The position numbers and the translations under genes are program-made. A stretch of 64,000 nucleotides of DNA from Prinsepia uniflora (taxonomy: Eukaryota > Streptophyta > Magnoliopsida > Rosales > Rosaceae). The notes beneath the pieces are model-generated. The model saw nothing but the letters and a program-made list of their open reading frames with translations. It searched no databases and was not told where the DNA came from. Shown here one piece after another: positions 33,515-44,895 of the stretch. Location of the stretch: NCBI GenBank assembly GCA_032719365.1, contig CM064872.1, positions 20,491,572-20,555,571 of the forward strand, in the 5' to 3' direction. The first letter of the stretch is position 1. Every line of letters begins with the position of its first letter.

Positions 33515-35440
33515 TTAGAAGCTTATCTCACGTCTCTCAGCAAAAAATTTCCCTGATATTGCCTGGTCTGGAAGCAAGGCCAGCCACACTGCAGTGTCAG
33601 CTCCATCTTCAGCTGAAATGTTCCCAGCATAACCTGTCATAGCAGTCTTCACCCAACCCGGGCAGTAACAGTTGATGTAAATTTTCTCGCCTTCTGGTCT
33701 TTCTGAGAGTATCTTTGCCATTAGCCTGGTGTAAGTGTTGACTGCAAGTTTTGATAAAGAGTAGTCAGTGAACGTTTTAGGCCAACCACCTGATTCCCAA
33801 GAACCATCTTCTACTTGTTGAAGGAAAGTGTTAACTGTTTGATCAATCAGTTCCTCTGTGACCGTTTCCAGATCCTGAAGCTTCTCTCTCAAGTCCGCAT
33901 CTTCAATTTTCTGTCAATTTAAAAATGTTTAGCTTGGCATGAAATTTTTTTGTTAAACTTCCGTTACATTTGTGTAAAAGATAAATTTTTATAATTACAA
34001 AAACGGTAAGAGAGAGAGAGAGAGAGAGAAGCACATTCACTTACATTCCGCTTGCCATTTATTCTACCCAATCTTGAGCTCACATTAACAACACGACCCC
34101 CAGCAGCTGAAGGCTTCATCAAGGGGATCATAGCTTGAATCATATTTTTGGTGCCATAATAGTTTGTAGTGATAACCTGAGAGGCATTCTGGACAGAATT
34201 ATCAGACCCCTGATTGAAATTAACAGCTGCATTGTTTATCTGCAAAAATAAAAGGGGAGCGAAAGAGTTGCAGAACAAATTAGAACTCACATACCACATT
34301 GCAAAGCATGGTAAACAGTGAAATTAGGTATGAGCAACTCACCAGAATATCCAAACCACCATAATTTTGTTTCAACCAGTCACAAAACTCGGTTATGGAC
34401 AAAGTGTCTAACACATCAAGCTGATGGCAGAACACATTAAGACCACCTTCTTGGAAGACCTTAGCTGCTTCAAGCCCCACACCGTGGTCTCTGGATGTGA
34501 GTATAACAGTCACCCCATGTGCAGCGAGCTGCCTCGAAATCTCAAACCCAATCCCCCTATTGCCCCCGGTAACCACCGCAATGGTCTCTGCAGACCACCA
34601 CCTAAACACAAATACACATATTCCCAAATGCACAAATCACAACTGGGTTTTGAAGTTTTTGGTTTGATGCGTTTAATCCATGCACATGAAGAAATTGAAA
34701 AAGGAACAAAAATCATAACAGTCAGGGTATATCATAACACCATGTATTCCCAAAATGCATAAATGACAACTAATTTTTTTTTGGTTTGCAAAACTAACAA
34801 AAATTAAAACAGGTAGCAACTATGAACAAGATCAGGTATTCTCAAATGCACAAATCACAATTGAACTATTTGTTTTGTTGTGTTTTCGATTCATGAAGCT
34901 GAAGAAATTGCAAATAAATAAATAAAGATCTTAACAGCTAGAGTCCAGAATAAATCATATATTCCCAAATACACAAATCACAACTGGGTTCATTGTTTTG
35001 CCGTGTGTAATTCATTAAGATGAGAAATTACCAAGGCAGCGTTTAAAATCATAACAGCTAGATTCTACCATGTATAATTATATCCCCAAATGCACAAATC
35101 ACAACTGGGATGTTTTTTTTTCTGTATTTAATTGATAAACAAGCAGAAAAATTGCAGAACTATACCAAAAAAACAAAAACTAAACAAAAAGCTTTGTCAA
35201 ATACAAAACTGGGTTTTCTTTTTTTATTCGTTGGATTTATTGAAAATGCAGGAATTTCAAAACTAACAAAGATCATAACAGCTATAGTCATCGTGCTCTA
35301 TTCTATCAGAAATGGAAAGGAGCGCAAAGCAAGGTAAAAGAAACCAACTTCTGGTGATCGGAATAAGGAATGGTTCTTAGGAGGGAGATTTCTTGGAGCC
35401 TCTTCTCTCTTCTTTCTTTGGCCCTTTCTGATTTTCCCAT
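33515..35440 (-). CDS. Short-chain dehydrogenase/reductase (carbonyl / neomenthol dehydrogenase-like)
   Basis: Predicted cytosolic NAD(P)H-dependent oxidoreductase of the plant carbonyl reductase, salutaridine reductase and (+)-neomenthol dehydrogenase group; substrate unknown. Four exons on the minus strand: 35440-35349, 34601-34343, 34239-34045 and 33910-33515. All have GT-AG introns and a consistent frame, giving 313 residues, usual for the family. The start is the ATG at 35440 (MGKSERAKERREKR), which splices into KWWSAETIAVVTGGNRGIGF. The cofactor loop is TGGNRGIG, followed by LDVLD, then INNAAVNF (the canonical motif has NNAG), the catalytic serine in VNVSSRLG, and the YSLSK catalytic Tyr/Lys. 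The C-terminus ends GKFFAERREISF. It is divergently arranged with the SURNod19-like gene, with 1.26 kb between the start codons. Family assignment is strong; the exact enzyme activity cannot be read from sequence. Confidence 0.92.
34010..34029. repeat. (AG)n tract in SDR intron
   Basis: About 10 AG units immediately downstream of exon 3 on the minus strand, within the intron. Confidence 0.8.
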
Positions 35441-36702
35441 AGCTGCTCTGTTTGTTGAGAATTCAGAGTTGTGCGTGGCTGTTGTTTTGACCTTGAGAGA
35501 CGGAGCTGAGTGAAGAAGGGTTGGTCTCTTGATTTAGCAGCGTCTAACACTTTTATCATATCCGCCGTGGCCCTAAGAGCAAGAGGGACCCAGCACGTGC
35601 CACGTGTTGGCTTTCGAATCTGTCTTGTACTGGTCAAGTGCCTCAACCCACGTCAAAGCACACACTAATTTTGGATGGCCCTCCCCTCTCTAGTTAAGCG
35701 TAAACTATTCCCTTTCAGGCCTAAAGTTTCTTTGTGATACTTTGAGGCCCAATGTTCGTTGTAGGCCACATCACTTAACAATTAAGGCCCAATTTACTTA
35801 TTTGGTAAGAAGTTGTGTATTAATTTTTTTTTCTTTTCATTTTATAACAAAAACTTATTCAATATTATTATCGATTTAAAAACTTTTTTCATATAGCAAG
35901 ATCGACCCTAAAACTATCATCTTTAACGTCATATTTTCCATAACGTCCATTAAACAACATCAATCCAAATTAATAGAAAAATCGAATAATTAATTATGCT
36001 ATGTGATTGTGTTTTTCCCGTCGGACAAAATTTTCATTCATGCGTGCCGTCATGGCTGAGACTACATATTTAACTTGGGAAATTGTCCCAATCAATTAGC
36101 GAGACGACACGCCCTAGATATCATTTGACGTCATCTCTTCCGTAATCCGTTTTTCGATACAAGAATCACGATCGATCATTTTCAGTCACCGTCACAAGCG
36201 GGTGCGTACTTGCTGACGCCACGCATGCACGTTTTAAAAATCCATTTCTTATATTTAAGCTTTGATTTATATCAAACAGATTGAACCGTTCAAGTCTCCA
36301 AACTTTACCATCAAACAAGAGACCTTTGCTGTGGCTGAGAAGCTTCCTCCTTTATTTTGGTACGCTCTTCACTCTTCCCTCTTTATGTTCGATTATGGAT
36401 TATGATAACGATGATTTTTGGTAATGGAATATGATTATGTTGGTTTTTTGGGATTATATGCTGATTTCTTCAAAACCCATATGCTAAATTCGCATGGGAA
36501 TCCATTATTGATTCTGAAGAAGCATAAATTAGATAAACCATGTTCATTATTTTGATAAAAATGTATAAACGATACTAGCTTTGGACTTTTACATTTACAT
36601 CTTGAATGTCTCTTGATGACCAGTTTGTAATATTGAGCTGGTGTGTGAGTAATTAATTATCTTTGTATGACTAGAGATTATCTTAATATTAGCAGGAGAA
36701 AA
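35441..36702. promoter_or_regulatory. Divergent intergenic region with 5' UTRs
   Basis: It separates the SDR start codon from the SURNod19-like start. A TATA-like TATATTTAAG lies near 36250 for the rightward gene. A donor-like TTTTGGTACGC near 36360 and an acceptor-like AATATTAG just before 36693 suggest a 5' UTR intron. ACGTG cores occur near 35596-35602 on the SDR side. No retroelement remnants were seen. Confidence 0.45.
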
Positions 36703-38010
36703 ATGGGACGATGTTTCCAAGGTTGGGTGCTTTTGTTGGCTTTGTTGGTATTGGGATTAAGCCTACCATGTTCACGTGGTAGTAGAATAAGCGAAGTTAA
36801 GACCAGGACCAGCGTCTATGTTTCCCCTAGGTTTGTGTTGTCACCAGGATCAGTTGCAGATAAGTATTACTACGATATCTACTTCCCAAAAGGTCATATT
36901 GGTATCAAGAGCTTCAATGCTGAAGTAATTGATGAAGAGGGGAATCCTATTCCCCTTCACGAAACTTATCTTCATCATTGGGTTGTTGGAAGATATTATG
37001 CCCGGACGGGTTTTGTGGAACGTGAGGAGACTGGCTTTCAGGACCTTAAAAAATCAGATTTTTCCTTCGCTAGAAACAATAGAGTGTGCCAGGGTAATAT
37101 GCTTGGACAGTATTTTGGACTTGGGTCGGTGACACGAAGAACAGATACACATGTCCCAGATCCTTTTGGAATTGAAGTTGGGAATCCTGCAGAGATTCCT
37201 GCTGGGTATGAGGAAAGATGGATGCTCAATGTGCACGCAATTGACACTCGGGGGGCTGAAAATGGGTTGGGATGCACTGAATGTCGGTGTGATCTGTATA
37301 ATGTTTCAAGGGATTCACGTGGTCAGGCGTTGAAGCCGGGGTATAAAGGAGGTTTGCGTTGTTGTTATGATGGTGTTCAGTGCAGTGTAAAACAAGGTTT
37401 TAATGGTGCCAAGAGAAGCCTCTTCTTGAGATATACCGTGAAGTGGGTTGATTGGTCTGATGCTATTCTGCCTGTCAAGGTTTATATCTTTGATGTCACC
37501 GATACAACGACTCAATTATCAAGATTTACTATGGAACATGATTGTCGCGTAAGTTAATTGATTACATCATACGATACCGCCATATGTTACAATAGCATTC
37601 ACTGTAATGTTCATAATTTAGGATCTACTATGGAACATGATTGCCACGTAAGTTAATTGACTGCATCATACGGTACCGCCATATGTTACAATAGCATTCA
37701 CTGTAATATTCATAAATAAATTTAATTCCTTTTATGATTGAGTCTATATCTTCGTTTTATATAGGCCGAATATGATGTTGAAGCCTCTTGCAGTGCCGCT
37801 AGTGCTGTTAGTGATGGATGCTCTGACAACCAATGGTCAATGTCCACTATCCCAACTGGTGGTTATGTCGTCTATCGTGTAGCCCATCAGCATACTGGAG
37901 GTCTTGGTGCAACTCTATACGGAGGGGTGATTTCTTCCACTCTTAATAATTTGGTTTCTGCTAGGCTTTTCAATAATTTCTTGCGGCATATGGTGGAACC
38001 CAAATTCTGA
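36703..38010 (+). CDS. SURNod19-family secreted protein, C-terminally truncated
   Basis: Member of the plant 'stress up-regulated Nod 19' family; biochemical role unknown. Exon 1 is 36703-37548 and exon 2 starts at 37765. Translation from the ATG at 36703 gives a signal peptide (GWVLLLALLVLGLSL). Conserved family blocks follow: KYYYDIYFPKGHIG, ETYLHHWVVGRYY, GIEVGNPAEIPAGYEERW, CTECRCDLYNVS, GGLRCCYD, IFDVTDT and, in exon 2, VAHQHTGGLGATLYG. An upstream in-frame ATG at 36667 is less likely because it precedes an acceptor-like AG. After LYGG the frame runs into GTGATTTCTT-type intron sequence and stops at 38010 (363 residues). The family's final segment, about 70 residues with a CSSIPIYG-like block, is not found before the next gene. 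It is either truncated or a pseudogene in decline. Start, exon 1 and family are solid; the 3' end is not. Confidence 0.82.
37524..37721 (+). repeat. 99-bp tandem duplication spanning a splice donor
   Basis: Copy 1 (37524-37622) contains the end of exon 1, the donor GTAAGT and the start of the intron. Copy 2 (37623-37721) repeats them with about eight substitutions, including a second ATGGAACATGATTG followed by GTAAGT. Copy 2 lies inside the intron. Confidence 0.9.
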
Positions 38011-38933
38011 GATAATCTTCTCGACTTAGTGGCATATGGCCTTACCTTTCCTGTATATACTTGGGCTCATATACATACCAATTACCACGTAGAGTTTTTG
38101 CAACAATTCTCATCATCTCCTCCCGGCTTCGCAAGTATGTGTCATGTGACCATCATCTGGAATATAGGATTGGGCTTTAAGCACTGCAGATGATACTAGT
38201 CAAGATTTTTCGTTGTTTTCCAGACTAAATGGACTCTTTGTTGTCTGTCAAAATTTCAGAACAGATCATTATGTTCTAATTTCATTATTTTACTAATACG
38301 GGAAAACTCTATTTTAATATTCTTTTTTTTCCAAAAATAAAAATCTATTTTAATATTCTTTAGAAAACATATATTCAAAATATATTTTTTATACCGTTTT
38401 GAAAATGTGAACTTCTTTTTCTTTGGGTCAAAACATTAACTAGAAAAATGTAGAATTTGTTGTTGTCAGTTGTCACATCAACGATAAAACATCGAAGCCC
38501 AACTTTTTTGGTTCGTCCATTAAAATTGAGAAAAAGAAAAAAAAAAAAAAAAAGGAAGTGAAAGACGACCAGACACGAGGAAGAATATCCACTTCCATTG
38601 TATGGGCTCTCTCGGCAGTTATAAACTTATAATCTGTGTTAACCACTGCCCTCTTAATTACCATTAAATTGACTCCAATAAATTATCCCCCAAATCCACC
38701 CAACATTGAAGATGATGATGAGGCTCCATCTCTTCCATCTCCCCCGACCCTCGTTTTCATTGTCTTGTTTCTATCTTTGCTGAATGGTGAGCGCTCTGTT
38801 ATCATGAATTTATGATCAATACCCAACAACCCATCAACGCAAATCACCATCTCCTTCCGCTGTTGATAGATTTGATCCCCCATTGGAGAAAGTTGAAGAA
38901 CATTGAAGAAGGTAAAAAAATAATTGGGTTTTT
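38011..38933. other. Intergenic DNA and 5' UTR of the carrier gene
   Basis: AT-rich sequence with no match to the missing SURNod19 end. An A-rich run lies at 38534-38555. The stretch 38700-38933 is probably the carrier 5' UTR (GATGATGATGAGG, GAAGAAGG). Confidence 0.5.
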
Positions 38934-41040
38934 ATGTCAGGGGCAAAGCCGGCCGCGGAGCATGTCGGCTTCCCCACCGTGGATGCGAACAAGTCCAGTG
39001 CCCACGGCTGTTGCAATCCAGTGAAGAAAACCGGTCCCATTTCCATGGATCACGTTCTTATAGCCTTACGGGAGACCAAGGAGGAGAGGGAGCTCCGAAT
39101 TCGAAGCCTTTTCAATTTCTTCGATTCTGCGAATCTTGGGTATTTAGATTATGCTCAGATCGAGGCCGGGTTGTCGGCTCTTCAGATTCTACCGGAGTAC
39201 AAGTACGCCAAGGACCTTCTTAAGGTTTGTGATGCCAATAGAGATGGAAAGGTCGATTATCCCGAGTTCCGAAGGTACATGGATGACAAGGAGCTCGAGC
39301 TTTACCGCATTTTTCAGGCCATTGATGTTGAGCACAATGGCTGCATTCTGCCTGAGGAGCTTTGGGATGCTCTTGTCAGGGCTGGTATGCCCAACCATAC
39401 TTTTTTCTGTTTCTTAATTGCGAAATTCTCTAACTTTGTTATGCTAGCCTCTATTCTAACAATGGTGACTCGGTCATTGGCCTAGACCCATGTAGATCAT
39501 CTGATTTGATATGATGTTTCTAATATTAGATGACTGTGAAATAATTTCCAATAGGTAATAGTTTCACCTTTATTTCTACATTGAGCTTGATGGGATTGAA
39601 TAGCTGTGCCTGTATTTTCCAAATCGGTTTGGGAGAATTAGAAAGTGGGCGCATTTCCTTTTCCATAGTCTTGAATTGGGGGTATATTTCGTTTTCCATC
39701 TTATAAGCCCTGGCAGTTTTAATTATGTAGGGATTGAAATGGATGATGAGGAACTTGCCCGTTTCGTTGAGCATGTTGATAAGGATAACAATGGTATCAT
39801 AACCTTTGAAGAATGGAGAGATTTTCTTTTACTTTATCCACATGAAGCCACTATTGAGAACATATATCATCACTGGGAAAGGGTATGCCTTGTGGATATT
39901 GGAGAACAGGCTGTTATTCCAGAAGGAATTAGTAGGCATGTTCATAGAAGCAGATACTTTATTGCAGGGGCTATAGCAGGAGCGGCTTCTCGTACTGCTA
40001 CTGCTCCTCTTGATCGTTTGAAGGTAGTTTTGCAAGTTCAGACATCTCGTGCTTCTGTAGTGCCAGCTATAAAGAAGATATTGAAGGAAGATGGTTTGCT
40101 AGGGTTTTTCCGGGGTAACGGAATAAATGTTGTGAAGGTAGCACCTGAAAGTGCAATCAAGTTCTATACTTATGAAATGTTAAAAAGGGTCATTGGAGAT
40201 AGTATGGGGGAGAACCAGGAAGATATCGGTACTGCAGGTAGACTTTTATCTGGTGGTATGGCAGGTGCAGTGGCACAAACAACTATCTATCCCTTGGATC
40301 TTGTGAAAACTCGGTTACAGACTTGTACTACTGATGCTGGAAAGGGTCCTCAGTTAAGGACATTAACTAAGGAAATATGGACTCATGAGGGACCTCGGGC
40401 CTTCTATAAAGGTCTGTTTCCATCTCTTCTTGGGATTATCCCCTACGCTGGCATTGACCTTGCTGCTTATGAGACCTTAAAAGATATGTCAAAGACATAT
40501 ATTCTTAAAGATAGTGGTACGGTTCTCTAGTTTTCCATTTTGATTCTCCTTTCTTTATCTTTTGCCTCTCAGTGACGTTTTTTGCACCATTGTCACAAAA
40601 TCCTTCACTTTTGTGCAGAACCTGGTCCTCTAATCCAGCTGGGTTGTGGGACAATATCTGGAGCTCTTGGAGCAACTTGTGTTTATCCACTCCAGGTTAT
40701 CCGAACCAGGTACAATTAATGGCTTAAGTGTTCCACTACTTTGGTTATGCCTTTTTAATGAGGGGTGCCCAATTGACTTTTTCATTTCATCTAATTTTTG
40801 GAATTCCCGGTGAATTTACTATTTGTACTTAATATATTATTTCTTTTCAGATTGCAAGCTCAAAGTTCTAATACAGCGTCTGCTTATAAAGGAATGGCTG
40901 ATGTTTTCTGGAGAACCCTACAGCATGAGGGCTATAGAGGTTTCTACAAGGGATTATTTCCAAATCTTCTCAAAGTTGTGCCAGCTGCAAGCATTACATA
41001 TATGGTATATGAAGCCATGAAGAAGAAACTAGATCTATAG
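38934..41040 (+). CDS. Ca2+-dependent mitochondrial ATP-Mg/phosphate carrier (APC/SCaMC type)
   Basis: Inner-membrane carrier expected to exchange ATP-Mg for phosphate, with transport gated by Ca2+ binding to its N-terminal domain. Four exons: 38934-39384, 39731-40516, 40619-40709 and 40851-41040, all GT-AG and in frame, giving 505 residues. EF-hand loops start near residues 64 (DSANLGYLDYAQ), 100 (DANRDGKVDYPE), 131 (DVEHNGCILPEE) and 167 (DKDNNGIITFEE); loops 2 and 4 look best for Ca2+. Three mitochondrial carrier repeats follow, with signatures PLDRLK, YPLDLVKTRLQ and YPLQVIRTRLQ, the third having Q in place of the acidic residue. The protein ends AMKKKLDL. The ATG at 38934 gives MSGAKPAAEH and is the first in a long open frame. 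It resembles the Arabidopsis APC1-3 group; which paralogue is unclear. Confidence 0.95.
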
Positions 41041-42435
41041 TGAGTTGGTAACTACATTGATCTTGTAGTTAGAAATTGTAACGGTGTTGATGATGAAGAA
41101 AAAAAAAATACAAGATTGCTAGTTAAGTAGGTGATAAGATTGTTATTATGACAGATGGTATCCCCCTTCAGCAGATGGGGCACAGGATTTTCAATTTTGT
41201 AGTCAGAAAGTTCTTTCACGGATATATGATAACTTACTATTGAGAGAACAGGTTACAGCCCATAATGAATTTGATGGCAAAGGCGATAGGTATTTTTTTT
41301 TTTTCCTTTTTCTCTGTTTTTGTTAGGCTTATATTAATAATGAATACTGGAATTTGCATGTTGCTGTTTTGCCCGTTTGTTATATCATTGCTCACTGTCA
41401 TCAGGAATTTTTGTTGTTGCACAATTTAGTGCAAGATTTGATTGGAGCATTGTGAGAATTGATCGAGTTTCATATATAATATCTGTTGCTTCTGTGACTC
41501 TAATTTCTGTGTACCTAGTGTGTGCTGATTCTTGCTGTGCTTGCTTGCTTTCATTTTACTGCATGTAATGTCCATTTCGATTCGGCACTACATACCTTGA
41601 AAACAGATTCCTTGAAAACAGATTTTGTTTTGTTTTTTGTTTTATCATGGATTGAAAATCATCATGTCCAGGGAAATTATAAATTTGGATATTGAAGCTT
41701 TCTGAGTCTCATATAACTGCATATGCCCCTACTGCTGATAGATCAGAAGTGACCTTATTTAGGTTGATGGTTGTGTGATTCGTATTTTGAGGAAGATGTA
41801 TTGAAATGACATCTGAGATGAAGTGTTCATGAGTGTCAGGCGTATTATAACTTCATCTTGTTCCTGTGTTGTTGTATCTTTGTGGTGGTTATAAATCTTG
41901 ACTCGGAACAGATATGCATAATCAACTTCTAAGGTGTTGCTTAATTTCGTGGTTTCGTGGATGTGATACATGTTTGGTGATCAATCATTGAATGTCTGCC
42001 ATGCAGCAATCTGGGTTTGTGATATGTGAACTTTCAATGCCTCTGAAGTTGGATCAGATGAGAGACAGAAATTAAACAACATAAAAACCCAGCAAACTGA
42101 AGTTTATTCAATCTTTGAAACAAGCCTACAGTGTTGTTATTCTTTCCAAGTTGAAATTTCAAACTGCAATCTTGCAATTGGCCTTGAAGATCCTCTGAAA
42201 AGCTACAAACAAATCTAATCCAATTGCAGAATTGCAATTCTTATAGCCACTGGAAAGAATTCGAACCATGGAACGAAGAAGAAGAAGAAGAGTAAGGAAG
42301 CTTCTTCTAACAAACCATTTTTCAGACATTGAATTTAATTTAAGCATGCTTAACCTAATTACATAAAGAGTGTTGACAGGTGAACAAGAAGTTCAAACAA
42401 ACCCGGAAGAAAGGCTTTGCCTCCCCTTTGCCTCT
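41041..42435. other. Intergenic DNA downstream of the carrier
   Basis: The first few hundred bases are probably 3' UTR. No convincing gene is seen; short frames lack family features. GAAGAAGAAGAAG occurs near 42278. Confidence 0.5.
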
Positions 42436-42633
42436 ATGACTTGCCTTTTTACCCCTTCACATCCCCATCATCATGGGAGGAAGAGGCCGGTAATTCGATT
42501 CGCCAAACACGTAGAAGTTCTTCTACTCACATTCATCATCTTCTTCCTCTTTTTCCTCCACATTTCGTGTGCTTCTTTGTTCACAGAGACTGAGAAAGAG
42601 AGCTTGCTAGATTGTTGCAATGACAGTGTGTAG
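42436..42633 (+). CDS. Candidate small membrane protein, 65 residues
   Basis: An ATG at 42436 opens MTCLFTPSHPHHHGRKRPV, a basic, His-rich N-terminus. A strongly hydrophobic segment follows (VLLLTFIIFFLFFLHI, about residues 29-44), then an acidic tail (LFTETEKESLLDCC). The layout, a cytosolic basic head, one transmembrane span and a short tail, looks like a real plant micro-protein, and the region is free of repeats. I do not recognise the family. No splice sites are needed. Against it: short length, and no visible upstream promoter stronger than the AT-rich background. Confidence 0.4.
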   Translation: MTCLFTPSHPHHHGRKRPVIRFAKHVEVLLLTFIIFFLFFLHISCASLFTETEKESLLDCCNDSV

Positions 42634-43414
42634 TGTATTGATCTGTTGCTCTAAGTGTGTATATATAAATATATATAATGTATGAGGCTCTTAAGCAGGT
42701 GGCATCCTGATTTAAAAGAAATATATAAACATAAAAAAGAGGAAAAGGAAAAGGAAAAGAAAAGGCAGACAAAACAAACAGATCAGCAGAAAAGATTCAC
42801 ATTTGAAATGTACATTTTCTAAATGGTCCCCCTAAGCATTATTCTCATATTGGGTAAGTGCTTTTATCTTTTGTTTAGAATATTATCATTCTTCATTGCT
42901 TTGCATAAATCAGAACATTTAGTGGGCGCCTTGGAGGAATGAGCCTTGTTTTTATGACTATGAGTGGGCGCCTTGGAGGGTTCCTTCTCCAAAATAAAGT
43001 GACTGGAATGATAAAATAATGAAGAAAAAAAAAGTAGTTAAAGCGGTTGTTAATTAGCAGCAAAAATGAAGGTGTCCAAGAGGAGAATTTGGAAGTAGAT
43101 TTGGTATTTCTCTTTATAGGGTGGATTTGCACCGTCCATTTGCTACCCCAATACAAAATGGTTGTGAGAATCTAGGTGTCCAAAGCCACTTGAGACCCAA
43201 ATTAATGTGTACATTATATCACTAATCAAAACAATAAACCAAGCTAATCTCTCTGATGTGTACAGATAAGGAAGGCTTGGTGATAAACAATAGGGAACAA
43301 TTAGAAAAGAAACGTTTATCGAAGAAACAATGATCAATGGAATTGGCTTCTTCCATCTTATAAATGAAATTGTATAATATAATTGATCGAAATGATGAAT
43401 ATAAAAGAACTTAC
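42634..43414. other. Intergenic DNA
   Basis: A TA-rich tract (TGTATATATAAATATATATAATG) begins near 42658. GTGGGCGCCTTGGAGG-like text is repeated near 42922 and 42964. No gene is supported. Confidence 0.45.
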
Positions 43415-43514
43415 ACCATCTAAAGCTGCTTGCTTGACTTGTTTCTTGGCTTCCTCCAATCCTCTCTACTTCTCAACACACAGTTGTTTGTACTTCTGTA
43501 ACTGTTCGGTAATT
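43415..43514 (-). pseudogene. Exon-like coiled-coil fragment with in-frame stop
   Basis: On the minus strand an acceptor-like TTTTGCTAG and a donor GTAAGTTC bracket 100 nt. It translates as ITEQLQKYKQLCVEK, a TAG stop, then RGLEEAKKQVKQAALDG. The heptad-like charged pattern is coding in style, but the stop breaks it. The parent gene was not identified. Confidence 0.4.
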
Positions 43515-43779
43515 CTAGCAAAATTCAATCAATCAATGACTTACTAACTACAACTACACATCATCAACATCCACATAAGCAAAGAATCATTCAAACTTTT
43601 TGTTTATTTGATAACAAAATACTCAAGATGTAAGACCCGTGTCCTAGATGGAATGGTGAACGATCCCACATTCCTGCTAGGGGGAAATGGTCTGGGCGGG
43701 GAATGGTGGTGTGCTTTAAAGGTGTAGACACACACCTATTTAACACGAGACCTTTTGTGAACTCAGTGGCTTTGGGTTC

Positions 43780-43848
43780 GATTAGAACTCCAAAGTTAAG
43801 CGAGTTGAGGTTGGTGCAATTTCATGATGGGTGACCCCCTGAGAAGTT
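43780..43848 (+). promoter_or_regulatory. 5S rRNA-like Pol III promoter in 5' LTR
   Basis: AGAACTCCAAAGTTAAGCG is close to the 5S box A region (AGAACTCCGAAGTTAAGCG), and GATGGGTGACCCCCTG to box C. This is LTR sequence, not a functional 5S gene. Confidence 0.85.
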
Positions 43849-44170
43849 GTTCCGTGAGCTTCCGAAAAAAAACCGGGACGGCTAAGAGGCCCAAAGCGGA
43901 CAATATCGTGCTAGAGTCGGGTCCTGACCGAGGAGGGTCGGGTCATGACAGAATGGTATCAGAGCTAGACCCCGACTAGGAAGTGTGCCAGCGAGGACGC
44001 TTGGCCCTAAGGGGGTGGATTGTAAGACCCGTGTCCTAGAGGGAACGGTGAATGATCCCACATTTCTACGAGGGGGAATGGTTTGGGCAGGGAATGGTGG
44101 TGTGCCTTAAATGTGTAGGCACACACCTATCTAGCACGAGACGTTTTGGGAGATCAGTGGTTTTGGGTTC

Positions 44171-44239
44171 GATTAAAACTCCAAAGTTAAGCGAGTTGAT
44201 GTTGGTGCAATTCTATGATGGGTGACCCCCTGAGAGGTT
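44171..44239 (+). promoter_or_regulatory. 5S rRNA-like Pol III promoter in 3' LTR
   Basis: The second copy of the 5S-like segment. It contains AACTCCAAAGTTAAGCG and GATGGGTGACCCCCTG, with a few changes from the first. Confidence 0.85.
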
Positions 44240-44613
44240 GCACCGTGAGCTTCCGAAAACAAAACTGTGAGGGCAAAGAGACCCAAATCGAATAATATCG
44301 TGTTAGAGTCGGGTCCTGACACAAGACCATTAAGTATAAAGATATGGAATTAAAGTTTGGACAGATTTAGTAGGAAACTGAAATGATTGTTTTACCACCA
44401 TCCATGCCAATAATATACTTGAATTCAATCATTGATAAAAGAACAAAATTTTTTATCCTCGTCTACAACATTTAAAACACACGCTCGAAATCTCACATGA
44501 ACATGTTTGAAAAGCTTATGAAGCTTGAAAGAGCAAAGGAAACAAATTAGAGACTAAGAGACCGCGAAAAAGAACTAATAATTCTGGATACCTGGCATTT
44601 AAATGTGCATGAG

Positions 44614-44895
44614 CTAAAAATCAGCGTCAGATTTGGATGGAAAATGTATATCCATGTCTACAACATTTAAACGCAAGTCGATCAAAAGTATCTTACCTTC
44701 GACCTTTCCGATGAAAACAACAAACTGTGAAGCACAACCTCTCTCTATGTGGAGAACTTTTATGTTTCTATGGACAATCTTGTCTCCGACTTGGTAGCTA
44801 TTAAGCGGTAATGGAAGCTGGGACTGGGAGGGCACCCACCACCAAGATGAATTTAGCCAATCGATGCTTAAGGAGGAATAAGGTTCATAGCCACC
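44614..44895 (-). pseudogene. Exon-like fragment, unidentified protein
   Basis: After an acceptor TTTTTGCCAG the minus strand is open for 93 residues. It starts GGYEPYSSLSIDWLNSSWWW and ends FPSKSDADF before a stop. The uneven amino acid use and clean splice site suggest a former or real last exon. No family is recognised. It may belong with 45168-45317 and 45516-45566, but frames could not be joined with certainty. Confidence 0.4.

Larger units (their letters stand above)
43629..44321 (+). mobile_element. Complete Cassandra TRIM retrotransposon, TSD CAAGA
   Basis: Terminal repeats 43629-43950 and 44021-44321 both start TGTAAGACCCGTGTCC and end in TGACA. Direct repeats CAAGA (43624-43628, 44322-44326) mark the insertion. 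The 70-bp internal part has a methionine-tRNA PBS, TGGTATCAGAGC (43954-43965), and a purine tract, AAGGGGGTGGAT, just before the 3' LTR. Each LTR carries a 5S rRNA-like segment, the hallmark of Cassandra. It encodes no protein and depends on other elements for mobility. The 5' LTR has an extra 20 bp at its end. Confidence 0.93.

Noticed and set aside
43780..43848. 5S ribosomal RNA gene
   Set aside because: Only part of the 5S sequence is present, with changes, inside LTRs that have a PBS and TSD. It is the Cassandra promoter segment.
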